Source: Achromobacter sp. UMC46
GTDB lineage: Bacteria; Pseudomonadota; Gammaproteobacteria; Burkholderiales; Burkholderiaceae_B
NCBI RefSeq assembly: GCF_014170335.1
Contig: NZ_LZZS01000033.1
Span: forward strand, 1-64,000
Direction of reading: 5' to 3'
DNA length: 64,000 nt
Of this stretch, positions 53,609 through 64,000 are shown piece by piece. Both the position numbers and the translations under genes were made by a program. Within the stretch, counting starts at the first letter, position 1; every line of letters begins with the position of its first letter. The notes under the pieces were generated by a model. The model searched no databases and had not been told where the DNA came from. It saw only the letters and a list, made by a program, of their open reading frames with translations.

Positions 53609-53616
53609 TGGCGGGT

Positions 53617-53931
53617 TCAGGCCGAGACGGAGATGCCGGCGGTGTCGGATCGGCGCGCTTTGCGAATCCGGATCTCGACATGCTGGTCCAGTGACACCAG
53701 CGCCTGCATCAACCGTTCCAGGGAGACGTTCAGCAACTTGTAGCGACGGACCTGCGACACCTTGGGTTGGGTCATGCCCGTGAGCGCGGCGACTTCCGTT
53801 TGATTCAAGCCGCGTTGCTCGATCAGGTCGTTGAATTTGATGGCCAACTGGACTTTCGCGGTCAGGTCGGTGGCGTCTTCGAATCCCAGGTCGTACAGGA
53901 CGTTGTGGGTGCCGGAGCTTGTTTGTGTCAT
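53617..53931 (-). CDS. HigA-type XRE antitoxin
   Basis: 104-aa helix-turn-helix protein. LNQTEVAALTGMTQPKVSQVRRYKL at residues 39-63 is the XRE DNA-binding helix pair, and LERLMQALVSLDQHVEIRI follows as the antitoxin-like C-terminus. Its start overlaps the upstream toxin stop by 4 bases (ATGA). The toxin-first order is that of HigBA-type systems. It should neutralise the toxin and repress the shared promoter. Confidence 0.9.
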   Translation of the reverse strand: MTQTSSGTHNVLYDLGFEDATDLTAKVQLAIKFNDLIEQRGLNQTEVAALTGMTQPKVSQVRRYKLLNVSLERLMQALVSLDQHVEIRIRKARRSDTAGISVSA

Positions 53932-54296
53932 GTGGGTCTCCTGTGCGAGGCGTGGCGGGCCACCACTTGCTTCAGCCGTCTTCGTATTAGTTCGATGTCG
54001 GGCTTTGGGGTGCTGATCCCTGATGCGGATTTCTTCTGGAAGGCATGCAGTATGTGGACGGCATCGCCAATCTGCAGTGCATACACGGCGCGATACGTGT
54101 TGCCGTGTTCGTCTTCGAGCAGCTCATAGATGCCGGAACCGAGGCCTTTCCAGGGTTTGGCCGATTTGGGCCATCGGCCTAACTGGACGACATACAGGCG
54201 CATGCCCATGCTTTTTTGAACAGGGATGGGAAATGCCTTGAAGTCTTTCTTGGATGAGCCTTCCCAGTACAGCGCCTTAGGGCCGCCAGCTGCCAT
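53928..54296 (-). CDS. HigB-type RelE/ParE-superfamily toxin
   Basis: 122-aa protein of the phage-derived Gp49/HigB-like toxin family: KALYWEGSSKKDFKAFPIPVQ at the N-terminus, WKGLGSGIYELLEDEHGNTYRAVYAL in the middle and HILHAFQKKSASG near 90, with the basic residues expected of an mRNA interferase. ATG 54296 is preferred because AGG lies 8-9 bases upstream; the open frame extends to 54350. First gene of a two-gene operon with an AT-rich promoter region, lying between the VOC gene and secF. Confidence 0.9.
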   Translation of the reverse strand: MAAGGPKALYWEGSSKKDFKAFPIPVQKSMGMRLYVVQLGRWPKSAKPWKGLGSGIYELLEDEHGNTYRAVYALQIGDAVHILHAFQKKSASGISTPKPDIELIRRRLKQVVARHASHRRPT

Positions 54297-54311
54297 AAAT
54301 ATACCTGTTCG

Positions 54312-54340
54312 GATATATAAGTCAATTCGCCTTGTGGCAA
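54312..54340 (-). promoter_or_regulatory. Candidate promoter of the toxin-antitoxin operon
   Basis: On the minus strand TTGCCA (54340-54335) and TATATC (54317-54312) are 17 bases apart, 15 bases before the toxin start. The region is markedly AT-rich (TATATA, TATATT) for this genome and could also hold the antitoxin operator. Confidence 0.4.
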
Positions 54341-54424
54341 GAGCCGCCAAAGTAGCCGCATGGGGGCGCCGCGACTATTCGTAGAGGCCGAAGCTGGCCT
54401 TGGGTGTCGGTGTGCGCTGAAAGC

Positions 54425-54453
54425 AAAAAACCCGTCGCAAGCGACGGGTTTTT
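54425..54453. terminator. Intrinsic terminator of the secDF operon
   Basis: CCCGTCG 54431-54437 pairs with CGACGGG 54442-54448, flanked by A6 and T5. It lies 20 bp past the secF stop and works on the minus strand, and possibly also the other way. Confidence 0.88.
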
Positions 54454-54472
54454 GTTTGAAGCTTCAGGCGGA

Positions 54473-55408
54473 TCAGGCGACTTCGCCTTCTTCGCCGTCT
54501 TTCTTGACCGGCTTGATCAGGTCTTCGCGCTTGACGCCCAGCCACATGGCCAGCGCGGCGGCGACGAACACCGACGAGTAGATGCCGAACCAGATGCCGA
54601 TGGTGAGTGCCATGGCGAAGTAGTGCAGGGTGGGGCCGCCGAAGAACAGCATGGCCAGCACCATCATCTGCGTCGAACCGTGGGTGATGATGGTCCGCGA
54701 GATGGTCTGCGTGATGGCGCTGTTGATGACTTCCGTCACGTCCGCCTTGCGGTACTTGCGGAAGTTCTCGCGGATCCGGTCCATGATGACCACGGATTCG
54801 TTCACCGAGTAGCCCAGCACCGCCAGCACGCCCGCCAGCACCGACAGCGAGAATTCCCACTGGAAGAAGGCGAAGAAGCCCAGGATGATCACCACGTCGT
54901 GCAGGTTGGCGATCACGCCGGCGACGGCGAACTTCCATTCGAAGCGGAAGCCCAGGTAGACCATGATGCCGATGACCACCACCAGCAGGGCCATCAGGCC
55001 GTTGTGCAGCAGTTCCTGACCGACCTGCGGACCGACGAATTCCACGCGGCGCAGTTCGACGCCGGCGTCGGCGGTCTTCAGCGCGGCCATGACGGTTTCG
55101 CTCTGGGTCGCGGACGTTTGGCCTTCCTGCAGCGGCAGGCGGATCATCACGTCGTGCGAGGTGCCGAAGTTCTGCACCTGGAAGTCGGTGTAGCCCAGCT
55201 TGGACACCACGCCGCGCACGTTCTCAAGCTGCGCCGTCTGGGCGTAGTTGACTTCCATGACCGTGCCGCCGGTGAACTCGATCGACAGGTGGAAGCCGCG
55301 GGTCACGATGAAGAAGACCGCCAGGATGAACGTGACGAGACTGATGATGTTCAGCACCAACGCGTGGCGCATGAACGGGATAGTGCGGTGAATCCGGAAA
55401 AATTCCAT
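54473..55408 (-). CDS. secF: Protein translocase subunit SecF
   Basis: 311-aa inner-membrane protein with six helices, partner of SecD in the proton-driven step of Sec export. Helix 1 is LVLNIISLVTFILAVFFIV; GFHLSIEFTGGTVMEV is the SecF-type loop; TM4 GYSVNESVVIMDRIRENFRKYR near residue 205 is the signature region. It starts 54 bp after secD and is followed by a strong terminator, so it ends the queA-tgt-yajC-secD-secF run. Charged C-terminal tail (KPVKKDGEEGEVA). Confidence 0.96.
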   Translation of the reverse strand: MEFFRIHRTIPFMRHALVLNIISLVTFILAVFFIVTRGFHLSIEFTGGTVMEVNYAQTAQLENVRGVVSKLGYTDFQVQNFGTSHDVMIRLPLQEGQTSATQSETVMAALKTADAGVELRRVEFVGPQVGQELLHNGLMALLVVVIGIMVYLGFRFEWKFAVAGVIANLHDVVIILGFFAFFQWEFSLSVLAGVLAVLGYSVNESVVIMDRIRENFRKYRKADVTEVINSAITQTISRTIITHGSTQMMVLAMLFFGGPTLHYFAMALTIGIWFGIYSSVFVAAALAMWLGVKREDLIKPVKKDGEEGEVA

Positions 55409-55462
55409 TTTTCGCCTTCGGTTCTTTGCTGTGGCGGACGGCTTGCGCCGCCCGCTTTATGT

Positions 55463-57343
55463 TCAGTTTGCCTTCGGTTTCCAGATTTCGCCGATGGAGA
55501 TCGTGGTGAGCTTCTTCTTGCGGCCGTAGTACAGGTTGGCCAGGGCGCGAACGCCGACCACCGACGAGAACATCGAGGTCAGGATGCCCAGGCAGTGCAC
55601 GACCGCGAAGCCCCGGATCGGGCCCGAACCGAAGGCCAGCAGCGCCAGGCCGACGATGAGCGTCGTGAGGTTCGAGTCGAGAATCGTGCCCCAGGCGCGT
55701 TCGAACCCCTGGTGGATGGCTTGTTGCGGCGTGGCGCCCGCTCTCAGCTCTTCCCGTATCCGCTCGTTGATCAGCACGTTCGAGTCAATCGCCATGCCGA
55801 GGGTCAGCGCGATAGCGGCGATGCCTGGCAGGGTGAGCGTGGCCTGCAACATGGACAACAGCGCCAGCAGCAGCAGCACGTTCAGGGTCAGGCCGACCGT
55901 GGAGAACACGCCGAACAGGTGGTAGTACAGGATGATGAAGACGGCGATGGCCAGGAAACCGTACAGCGTCGAATGGAAACCCTTCGAGATGTTGTCGGCG
56001 CCCAGGCTCGGGCCGATGGTGCGTTCTTCGATGATGGACATTGGCGCGGCCAAGGCGCCTGCGCGCAGCAGCAGCGCGGTGTCGGCGGCTTCTTCCGAGC
56101 TCATGCTGCCCGAGATCTGCACTTGGCCGCCCGCGATTTCGCTGCGGATGACCGGCGCCGTGACCACTTCGCCCTTGCCGTTTTCGAACAGCAGGATGGC
56201 CATGCGCTTGCCGATGTTGTCGCGGGTGACGTCGCGGAAGATGCGGGCGCCCTTGGAGTCCAGCGTCAGGTGCACGGCGGCCTGCTGGGTCTGCGAGTCG
56301 CGGCCGGGTTGGGCGTCTTGCAGGTTTTCACCCGTCAGGACGACCTGGCGGCGCACCAGGATCGGACGGCCGTCGCGGTCGTTGTAGCGCTCCAGGCCGA
56401 AGGGGACGGTGCCGCCCAGCAGCGCGGCTTGCGCGGTGGGGGTGTCGTCGACCATGCGGATTTCCAGCGTGGCGGTGCGGCCCAGCAGTTCCTTGGCCTT
56501 GGCCACGTCTTGCACGCCGGGCAACTGCACCACGATGCGGTCCGCGCCTTGCTGCTGGATGACCGGCTCGGCCACGCCCAGTTCGTTGATCCGGTTGTGC
56601 AGGGTGTTGATGTTCTGCTTCAGGGCGGAATCCTGCACGCGCTGGACGGCGGCGGGGTTCAGGGCGCCCAGCAGCAGCTGCTTGCCGTTCTCTTCGCGTT
56701 CGGTGAATTCCAGGTCGGGCAGGCGGGTGCGCAGGGTCGAGATGGCGCGGTCGCGGTCGTCCGTGTTGGCGAAGGTAGCGGCAATGCCCATCCCCGAGCG
56801 TTCGACGCCGGCCACGTTGACCTTCTGGTCGCGCAGCACCGAGCGCACGTCGGCGGCCAGCGAGTCGTAGCGGGCGGTCAGGGCGCCCTGCATGTCGACT
56901 TGCAGCAGGAAGTGCACGCCGCCGCGCAAGTCCAGGCCCAGGTACATGGGCTTGGGGGCGAACCAGCCCATCGCGCGCATCCAGGCGGGCGAGGCGGGCA
57001 GCAGGTTCAGCGCCACGGTGTAGTGCGGGTCGCCGGCGACGGTATTGAGGGATTTGTCGATGAGGTCGCGGGCCTGCAATTGCAGGTCGGTCGACGTGAA
57101 GCGGGCGCGCACGGTGCCGAGCGTGCCGTTTGTTTCGAAGAAGACCCCTTCGTTGGGGATCTTGGCGTCCGTGAGGATCTGCTCGACCCGGCTCAGCATG
57201 GCCGTGTCCACCTTGATGGTGGCCTTGGCGCTGGAAACCTGGACGGCAGGGGATTCGCCGTAGAAATTGGGAAGCGTGTACAGCAGGCCAATGATGACCG
57301 CGATCAGGACCGTAATGTACTTCCAGAGGGGATAGCGGTTCAT
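55463..57343 (-). CDS. secD: Protein translocase subunit SecD
   Basis: 626-aa inner-membrane protein, normal length. N-terminal helix KYITVLIAVIIGLLYTLPNF, large periplasmic P1 domain (about residues 30-450), then five helices. DLRGGVHFLLQVD near residue 118 is the family motif before P1; GMAIDSNVLINERIREELRAG near 520 is the TM4 signature containing the proton-path Asp. Works with SecF and YajC at the SecYEG translocon. It starts 109 bp behind yajC. Confidence 0.96.
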   Translation of the reverse strand: MNRYPLWKYITVLIAVIIGLLYTLPNFYGESPAVQVSSAKATIKVDTAMLSRVEQILTDAKIPNEGVFFETNGTLGTVRARFTSTDLQLQARDLIDKSLNTVAGDPHYTVALNLLPASPAWMRAMGWFAPKPMYLGLDLRGGVHFLLQVDMQGALTARYDSLAADVRSVLRDQKVNVAGVERSGMGIAATFANTDDRDRAISTLRTRLPDLEFTEREENGKQLLLGALNPAAVQRVQDSALKQNINTLHNRINELGVAEPVIQQQGADRIVVQLPGVQDVAKAKELLGRTATLEIRMVDDTPTAQAALLGGTVPFGLERYNDRDGRPILVRRQVVLTGENLQDAQPGRDSQTQQAAVHLTLDSKGARIFRDVTRDNIGKRMAILLFENGKGEVVTAPVIRSEIAGGQVQISGSMSSEEAADTALLLRAGALAAPMSIIEERTIGPSLGADNISKGFHSTLYGFLAIAVFIILYYHLFGVFSTVGLTLNVLLLLALLSMLQATLTLPGIAAIALTLGMAIDSNVLINERIREELRAGATPQQAIHQGFERAWGTILDSNLTTLIVGLALLAFGSGPIRGFAVVHCLGILTSMFSSVVGVRALANLYYGRKKKLTTISIGEIWKPKAN

Positions 57344-57452
57344 TGCCGGCTACTTCATGTAAGAGTGATGAAAGGGCCGCCCGGGCGGCTAGCGCAGCGG
57401 GCGGCGGCAGGCGCCATCGGACAAAAGAGCCCGACGGGGCTCTATGGGACGC

Positions 57453-57794
57453 TTACAGGGCCTTGATGGTTCCCTTGGGCAGCACGGTCGAAACCGACGA
57501 CTTCTGCATGATCACTTCAACCGGCTTGTCGGCCAGTTCGGAGACTTCAACGGTCACGTAGCTGTCGTTGACCTTGGTGACCTTGCCAAGCATGCCGCCG
57601 GCGGTAACCACTTCGTCGCCCTTGGCCAGGGCGGCGATCAGGTTACGGTGCTCTTTTTGGCGCTTCATCTGGGGACGGATCATCAGGAAATAGAGGATCA
57701 CGAACATCAGGATGATGGGCAGCATGCCCATCAGCGCATTGCCTTCAGGGGCGGCTTGGGCCACGACGAGGCTGGCGGTATCGATAACGGACAT
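57453..57794 (-). CDS. yajC: Preprotein translocase subunit YajC
   Basis: 113-aa single-helix membrane protein associated with SecDF. The helix GMLPIILMFVILYFLMIRPQMKR lies at residues 23-45; the C-terminal part forms a small SH3-like barrel (GDEVVTAGGMLGKVTKVNDSYV). Start ATG 57794 has AGGAGAATTCA upstream. A 354-bp region separates it from tgt, so it may have its own promoter. Confidence 0.96.
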   Translation of the reverse strand: MSVIDTASLVVAQAAPEGNALMGMLPIILMFVILYFLMIRPQMKRQKEHRNLIAALAKGDEVVTAGGMLGKVTKVNDSYVTVEVSELADKPVEVIMQKSSVSTVLPKGTIKAL

Positions 57795-58148
57795 TGAATT
57801 CTCCTGCGTTTAAGTCTGTTTGGGTTGTTTGTTGCTTTGGCTGGCCATTCCCGGGTTTGTTTCCCTGGTTTTATATGCCAGGACTGCCTATGTAACGACG
57901 GTTCCTGGCGGGGCATGCGGGTCATGGCCATACTTTAGCTGTGTTTTTATGCGCCCATCCCCGCGCGAGCCATGGATAGGGCAAGCCGACTATTGTATCT
58001 ATCTTATTGCTGGCCTTTCACTAGGGAGGGATCCCAATCTATGGGGGCGAATCCCCGATAGAAAAGGCCCTCTCTAAAAAAAGGCCCCCAAGCTGCGCAT
58101 GTTCCGCCCGCTTGCTGCCTCCGGAAGAGGCCCTTTTACCTTGCCGGA
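57795..58148. other. Intergenic region with strong secondary structure between tgt and yajC
   Basis: 354 bp without a credible gene. It contains several inverted repeats. GGCCTTT 58012-58018 pairs with AAAGGCC 58063-58069 around two inner hairpins: GGGA/TCCC within 58024-58035, and CTAT-GGGG/CCCC-ATAG at 58039-58061. A second structured block at 58076-58139 contains GCCTC/GAGGC (58117-58131) and AAAAGGCC/GGCCCTTTT-like ends. On the minus strand the second block ends GGGGGCCTTTTTTT, as a tgt terminator would. CCTGG/CCAGG at 57864-57882 flanks TTTTATATG nearer yajC. No promoter is clear. Confidence 0.6.
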
Positions 58149-60340
<2,192 letters not shown>

Positions 60341-60552
60341 GCGGGTATCTGTCTGTCAGAGGGGGCGGCCCGGCAAAAACCGCGGGCCGCGCCGGCCAGG
60401 CCGGCTCGGGGCAACCCGATATTGTAAATGGGACGGCTAATAGGGGCGGAACCGTGGCGAAACGCCGCTTCCCGCCGTATAACTGCGTTCTACGCCGTAG
60501 CGGATCGGCGCAATGCGAAAAACGATATCCGCGTACCCAAGGAGACAACCGC

Positions 60553-61707
60553 ATGACCCCTCGTCGCACCCTGATGGCCGCCGCCCTGGCGGCTTTGCTG
60601 GCTACGGGCGCCGCGCCCGCGCTGGCGCAAGTGAAGATCGGCGCCACCCTGTCCACGACCGGCCCGCAGGCGTCGCTGGGCATCCCGGAGCGCAACACCA
60701 TCAGCCTGCTGCCCACCGAGATAGGCGGCATGAAGGTCGAATACGTGGTGCTGGACGACGCCTCGGACACCACCCGGGCCGTCAGCAATTCCCACAAACT
60801 GATTTCCGAGAACAAGGTCGACCTGATCATCGGATCCACCACCACGCCCAACACGATGGCCATGCTGGACACCGTGGCGACGGGCGCCACGCCGGTGATC
60901 ACGCTGGCCTCGTCGGCCCGGCTGATCGAGCCGGTGGACGACAAGCGGCGCTGGGTGTTCAAGACGCCGCACTCGGATTCGCTGATGGCCGAAGGCATCG
61001 CCAGGCACGCCGCCGCCAACGGCGTGAAGAAGCTGGCCTTCGTGGGGTTCAACAACGCCCTGGGCGAGACGTTCTGGGTGGAAATCGAGAAAGCCGCCAA
61101 GAAGCACGGCATCGAGGTCGTCGGCAAGGAAAGCTTCGCGCCGACCGACACGTCCGCCGTGGCCCAAACCCTGAAACTGATCGGCGCGGCGCCCGATGCC
61201 GTCGTGGTCGGCGCCTCCGGCACGCCGGCCGCCATGCCGGCCCGCGACCTGCGCGAACGGGGTTTCAAGGGCAAGATCTATTTCAACCACGGGGTGGCCA
61301 ATAACGACTTCCTGCGGGTGTGCGGCGCGGCGTGCGAGGGGGCGTGGGTGCCGGTGGGGCCGGTGATGGTGGCCGACCTGCTGCCCGACAACAATCCCGT
61401 CAAAGCCACGGCCCAGGGGTTCGCCAAGAAGTACGAGGCCGCCAACGGCGCGGGCAGCGTGTCGCTCTTTGCCGCCTACACCTGGGATGTGGGCCTGCTG
61501 CTGCAACAGGCCATTCCCGTGGCTCTGAAGACCGCCAAGCCCGGCACGCCCGAATTCCGGGCGGCGCTGCGCGACGCGCTGGAAAACGTCAAGAACCTGC
61601 CCACGGCGACCGGCGTGGTCAGCATGAGCCCGACCGACCACAACGGGCTGGACGAACGGGCGCTGGTGATGGCGACGGTGGCCTCCGGCAAGTGGCGGCT
61701 GCAGTAA
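60553..61707 (+). CDS. LivK-type ABC transporter substrate-binding protein
   Basis: 384-aa periplasmic binding protein of the branched-chain amino acid/amide class. Signal peptide residues 1-25 (ending ALAQ), then VKIGATLSTTGPQASLGIPERN, the family's first strand and ligand loop. VDLIIGSTTTPNTMAML and KLAFVGFNNALGETF are the Leu/Ile/Val-binding hinge-side motifs. Start ATG 60553 has GGAG 8 bases upstream. No permease or ATPase is adjacent, so it must use transporter parts encoded elsewhere. Ligand unknown. Confidence 0.9.
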   Translation: MTPRRTLMAAALAALLATGAAPALAQVKIGATLSTTGPQASLGIPERNTISLLPTEIGGMKVEYVVLDDASDTTRAVSNSHKLISENKVDLIIGSTTTPNTMAMLDTVATGATPVITLASSARLIEPVDDKRRWVFKTPHSDSLMAEGIARHAAANGVKKLAFVGFNNALGETFWVEIEKAAKKHGIEVVGKESFAPTDTSAVAQTLKLIGAAPDAVVVGASGTPAAMPARDLRERGFKGKIYFNHGVANNDFLRVCGAACEGAWVPVGPVMVADLLPDNNPVKATAQGFAKKYEAANGAGSVSLFAAYTWDVGLLLQQAIPVALKTAKPGTPEFRAALRDALENVKNLPTATGVVSMSPTDHNGLDERALVMATVASGKWRLQ

Positions 61708-61798
61708 AGCGCGTGGCGGGCGGGCCTCTTCCGCCCGCAACCGTCCCAGGTTTTGTATGCTCTCGGTTTTGCAGGACTAGCAACCGGGTGGACGCAGC

Positions 61799-63247
61799 AT
61801 GACGGGACAAGCGAAAAAGCGGGTGGGCGGGCTGAGGCAATGGCTGGCCGGCGGGCTGCTGACCCTGTCGGCGGGCACCGCCTGCGCGCAGGTCCAGGGC
61901 CTGCCGCCCAATGTGATGAACGCCTGGAAGGCCAGCAAGCTGCCCGACAGTTCGCTGTCGCTGGTGGTGCAAGAATTGGGCGGGCAGCGCATGGTGGCGC
62001 TGAACGCCAAGGAATCGCGCAACCCGGCATCGGTGATGAAACTGGTCACGACCTGGGCGGCGCTGTCCGAACTGGGTCCGAACTACGTCTGGCGCACCGA
62101 ATTCATGACGGCGCCGGGCGCGCGGCCGGACGCCAAGGGCGTGCTGGCCGGCCCGCTGTACCTGCGCGCCGGGGGCGATCCCCAATTTCTGATGCAGGAC
62201 CTGTGGGCCCTGCTGCGCGAGCTGCGCTTGCGCGGGGTCAAGCAGATCAACGACCTGGTCATCGACCGCAGCATCTTCGGCCAGGTCGCCACCGACCCCG
62301 GCGCCTTCGACGGCGCCCCGGACCGGGCCTACAACGCCAGCCCCGACGCCCTGATGGTGGGTTTCGGCGCGCTGCGCCTGTTGTTCACGCCGGACGCCGC
62401 CGCCCACAAGTGGGTGCCGTTGATCGATCCGCCGCTGCCCGGCCTGAAGATCGAGGGCAATGTGGAATGGAGCGACGTCCGCTGCCCGGGCCCCCCGGTC
62501 GTGACGACCGAACCGCTGATCACCCAGCAGGGCGTGACGATCCGCGTGGGCGGCAAGGTGGCCGGCTCGTGCGGGGAATTCAGCCTGTACCGCCTGGCCC
62601 TGTCGCAGCCCGACTACGCCACCGAAATCTTCCGCATGCTCTGGAAAGAGCTGGGCGGCACGTTCAAGGGACAAGTTCGGTCCGGGATGGTGCCGGCGGA
62701 CGCCGTCGTGCTGGCCTCGCACGATTCCCCCACCCTGGCCGAGGTGATCCGCCAGATCAACAAGCGCAGCAACAACGTCATGGCGCGCACGCTGCTGCTG
62801 ACCCTGGGTGCGGAAAAGGGCCGCCGGCCGGCCACCGTGACCAGCAGCGAGGCCGTGGCCAAGGGGCTGCTGGCCAAGCAGGGGCTGGACATGCCTGAAC
62901 TGGTCATCGACAACGGCGCCGGCTTGTCGCGCGAGGCCCGGGTGTCGGCCGACAGCCTGGCGTCGATGCTGACGGTGGCCTGGAATTCGCCGGTCATGCC
63001 GGAGTACATCTCATCCTTCGCGATCGCCGGGGTGGACGGCACCGTGCGCCGCCGCCTGAAGGGCGACGGCACGCTGGGCATGGCCCACCTGAAGACCGGA
63101 TCGTTGCGCGACGTGCGCTCGATCGCCGGCTATGTGCTGGGCGCCAGCGGCAAGCGCTATGTGGTGGTCAGCATCGTCAACCATGAGCAGGCGGGCGCCG
63201 TCCGCGCCTTCGACGACGCGTTGATTGCCTGGCTTGCAGACCAATAG
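61799..63247 (+). CDS. dacB: D-alanyl-D-alanine carboxypeptidase/endopeptidase (PBP4)
   Basis: 482-aa periplasmic class C penicillin-binding protein that trims or opens peptidoglycan cross-links. Signal peptide residues 1-30 (ending CACA). Active-site motifs: S78-x-x-K81 (NPASVMK), S324-N-N326 (KRSNNVM) and K432-T433-G434 (HLKTGSLRD), with the extra domain inserted between the first two as in E. coli DacB. Monocistronic context. Intergenic DNA downstream contains a small inverted repeat at 63300-63315. Confidence 0.94.
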   Translation: MTGQAKKRVGGLRQWLAGGLLTLSAGTACAQVQGLPPNVMNAWKASKLPDSSLSLVVQELGGQRMVALNAKESRNPASVMKLVTTWAALSELGPNYVWRTEFMTAPGARPDAKGVLAGPLYLRAGGDPQFLMQDLWALLRELRLRGVKQINDLVIDRSIFGQVATDPGAFDGAPDRAYNASPDALMVGFGALRLLFTPDAAAHKWVPLIDPPLPGLKIEGNVEWSDVRCPGPPVVTTEPLITQQGVTIRVGGKVAGSCGEFSLYRLALSQPDYATEIFRMLWKELGGTFKGQVRSGMVPADAVVLASHDSPTLAEVIRQINKRSNNVMARTLLLTLGAEKGRRPATVTSSEAVAKGLLAKQGLDMPELVIDNGAGLSREARVSADSLASMLTVAWNSPVMPEYISSFAIAGVDGTVRRRLKGDGTLGMAHLKTGSLRDVRSIAGYVLGASGKRYVVVSIVNHEQAGAVRAFDDALIAWLADQ

Positions 63248-63299
63248 GCCATTTTCTTTCTAAACCGATTACGATCCTCGGGAGTGGCCCCCAAAGCGG

Positions 63300-63315
63300 G
63301 CAACGCAAGCGTTGC
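63300..63315. repeat. Small inverted repeat between dacB and upp
   Basis: GCAACGC-AA-GCGTTGC, 52 bp past the dacB stop. It is a short hairpin with no T-run directly behind; at best a weak terminator or leader element of upp. Confidence 0.25.
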
Positions 63316-63378
63316 GCCGTTCCGGTCGCGCCTGAGGCGAAAAACCCCGTCTTTTCAATATTCTGGAGTGTTACGCAC

Positions 63379-64000
63379 ATGCCTGTGCACGAAATCCGCC
63401 ATCCGTTGATCCGCCATAAGCTCGGGATCATGCGTCGCGCCGACCTCAGCACCAAGAGCTTCCGAGAGTTGTCGCAGGAAGTGGGCGCGCTGCTGACCTA
63501 CGAAGCGTCCAAAGACCTGCCGCTGGCGCCGACCACCGTGCAAGGCTGGTGTGGCGAGGTCCAGGTCGAGAAGATTGCCGGCAAAAAAGTCACCGTGGTG
63601 CCCATCCTGCGCGCCGGCATCGGCATGCTGGATGGCGTGCTCAGCCTGATTCCGGGCGCCAAGGTCAGCGTGGTGGGCGTGGCCCGCAACGAAGAGACGC
63701 TGGAAGCGCATACGTATCTGGAACGCCTGGTCGGCGAGCTGGACCAGCGCCTAGCGCTGATCGTCGATCCGATGCTGGCGACCGGCGGTTCGATGGTTGC
63801 CGCCATCGACCTGCTCAAGCGCGCCGGCTGCAAGGAAATCCGCGCGCTGGTCCTGGTGGCCGCGCCCGTCGGCATCGACGCCGTGCTGGCCAAGCACCCG
63901 GACGTGCATATCTACACGGCGTCCATCGATGACGGCTTGAACGAGCATGGCTACATCATGCCGGGCCTGGGCGATGCGGGCGACCGGATCTTCGGCACGA
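63379..64000 (+). CDS. upp: Uracil phosphoribosyltransferase (3' end beyond window)
   Basis: Open to the window edge with 207 codons, nearly the full family length of about 208-212 aa. Salvage enzyme making UMP from uracil and [24 protein letters not shown] at the N-terminus, [20 protein letters not shown] near 75, and the PRPP loop [19 protein letters not shown] near residue 130 are intact. The uracil-site region [16 protein letters not shown] closes the visible part. Start ATG 63379 has TGGAG about 12 bases upstream, which is somewhat distant. Confidence 0.96.
   Translation, partial: MPVHEIRHPLIRHKLGIMRRADLSTKSFRELSQEVGALLTYEASKDLPLAPTTVQGWCGEVQVEKIAGKKVTVVPILRAGIGMLDGVLSLIPGAKVSVVGVARNEETLEAHTYLERLVGELDQRLALIVDPMLATGGSMVAAIDLLKRAGCKEIRALVLVAAPVGIDAVLAKHPDVHIYTASIDDGLNEHGYIMPGLGDAGDRIFGT

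Noticed and set aside
57864-57900. Clear sigma-70 promoter of yajC
   Set aside because: A TATAAA-like -10 exists on the minus strand, but the best -35 match is at a poor distance, so no promoter is called.
58076-58139. Possible 4.5S (SRP) RNA
   Set aside because: A segment resembles the CCGGA/AGCA surroundings of the SRP hairpin, but the conserved GGAA tetraloop with its symmetric internal loop cannot be drawn. Part of the fold is better explained as a terminator.

Overview
The window is GC-rich chromosomal DNA, densely packed with genes. It most resembles an Alcaligenaceae betaproteobacterium of the Achromobacter/Bordetella type. That assignment is inference from gene content and order: a Bug/TctC receptor, azurin, a soluble NAD-linked formate dehydrogenase fdsGBACD, and the housekeeping blocks miaB-phoH-ybeY-corC-lnt and queA-tgt-yajC-secD-secF. 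No phage, integrase, transposase or CRISPR array was seen, so this is ordinary core chromosome with a few accessory insertions. The first gene (LysR) and the last (upp) run off the window edges.

Layout. 1-3.1 kb: LysR regulator divergent from a PrpF-type tautomerase and a Bug binding protein. 3.2-6.1 kb: DUF1800/DUF1501 pair with a palindromic leader. 6.2-9.0 kb: an SDR lacking the usual catalytic residues, azurin, and a lipoprotein sorbosone-type dehydrogenase. 9.1-12 kb: two divergent PepSY proteins and a two-component system with repeated operator-like boxes. 12-16.8 kb: two universal stress proteins, murI, LysR, a split chromate transporter and a DUF1345 membrane protein. 16.9-19.8 kb: a methyltransferase and an oxalate/formate-type MFS carrier. 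19.9-32 kb: formate dehydrogenase operon, its divergent regulator, and nearly the whole molybdenum-cofactor pathway (moaA, mobA, moeA, moaB, moaE, moaD, moaC). 32-41.3 kb: DUF748 protein, Tat-type dienelactone hydrolase, small secreted protein, peroxiredoxin, MFS, DMT exporter, bioB. 41.5-44 kb: PAS-LuxR regulator and two copies of a tRNA-Ala/Glu/Asp triplet. 44.4-51 kb: aldo/keto reductase, then lnt, corC, ybeY, phoH and miaB. 51-54.3 kb: PAP2 phosphatase, AlaX-type editing protein, VOC protein, and a HigBA-type toxin-antitoxin pair. 54.5-60.3 kb: secF, secD, yajC, tgt, queA. 60.5-64 kb: LivK-type binding protein, dacB (PBP4), upp.

The most coherent functional block is 18-32 kb. It combines a formate/oxalate carrier, a molybdenum formate dehydrogenase with its sulfurtransferase and delta subunit, a regulator facing a perfect 18-bp palindrome, and the genes that make the cofactor. 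A second plausible partnership is the sorbosone-type dehydrogenase upstream of azurin, as a periplasmic electron donor/acceptor pair. The signals most worth a second look are non-coding: a long inverted repeat covering the DUF1800 ribosome-binding site, stacked palindromes behind azurin, a terminator-like sequence inside the start of the carrier gene, a structured stretch between tgt and yajC, and GTTCATGC boxes upstream of the PepSY two-component operon. I did not find a clearly undescribed multi-gene system.
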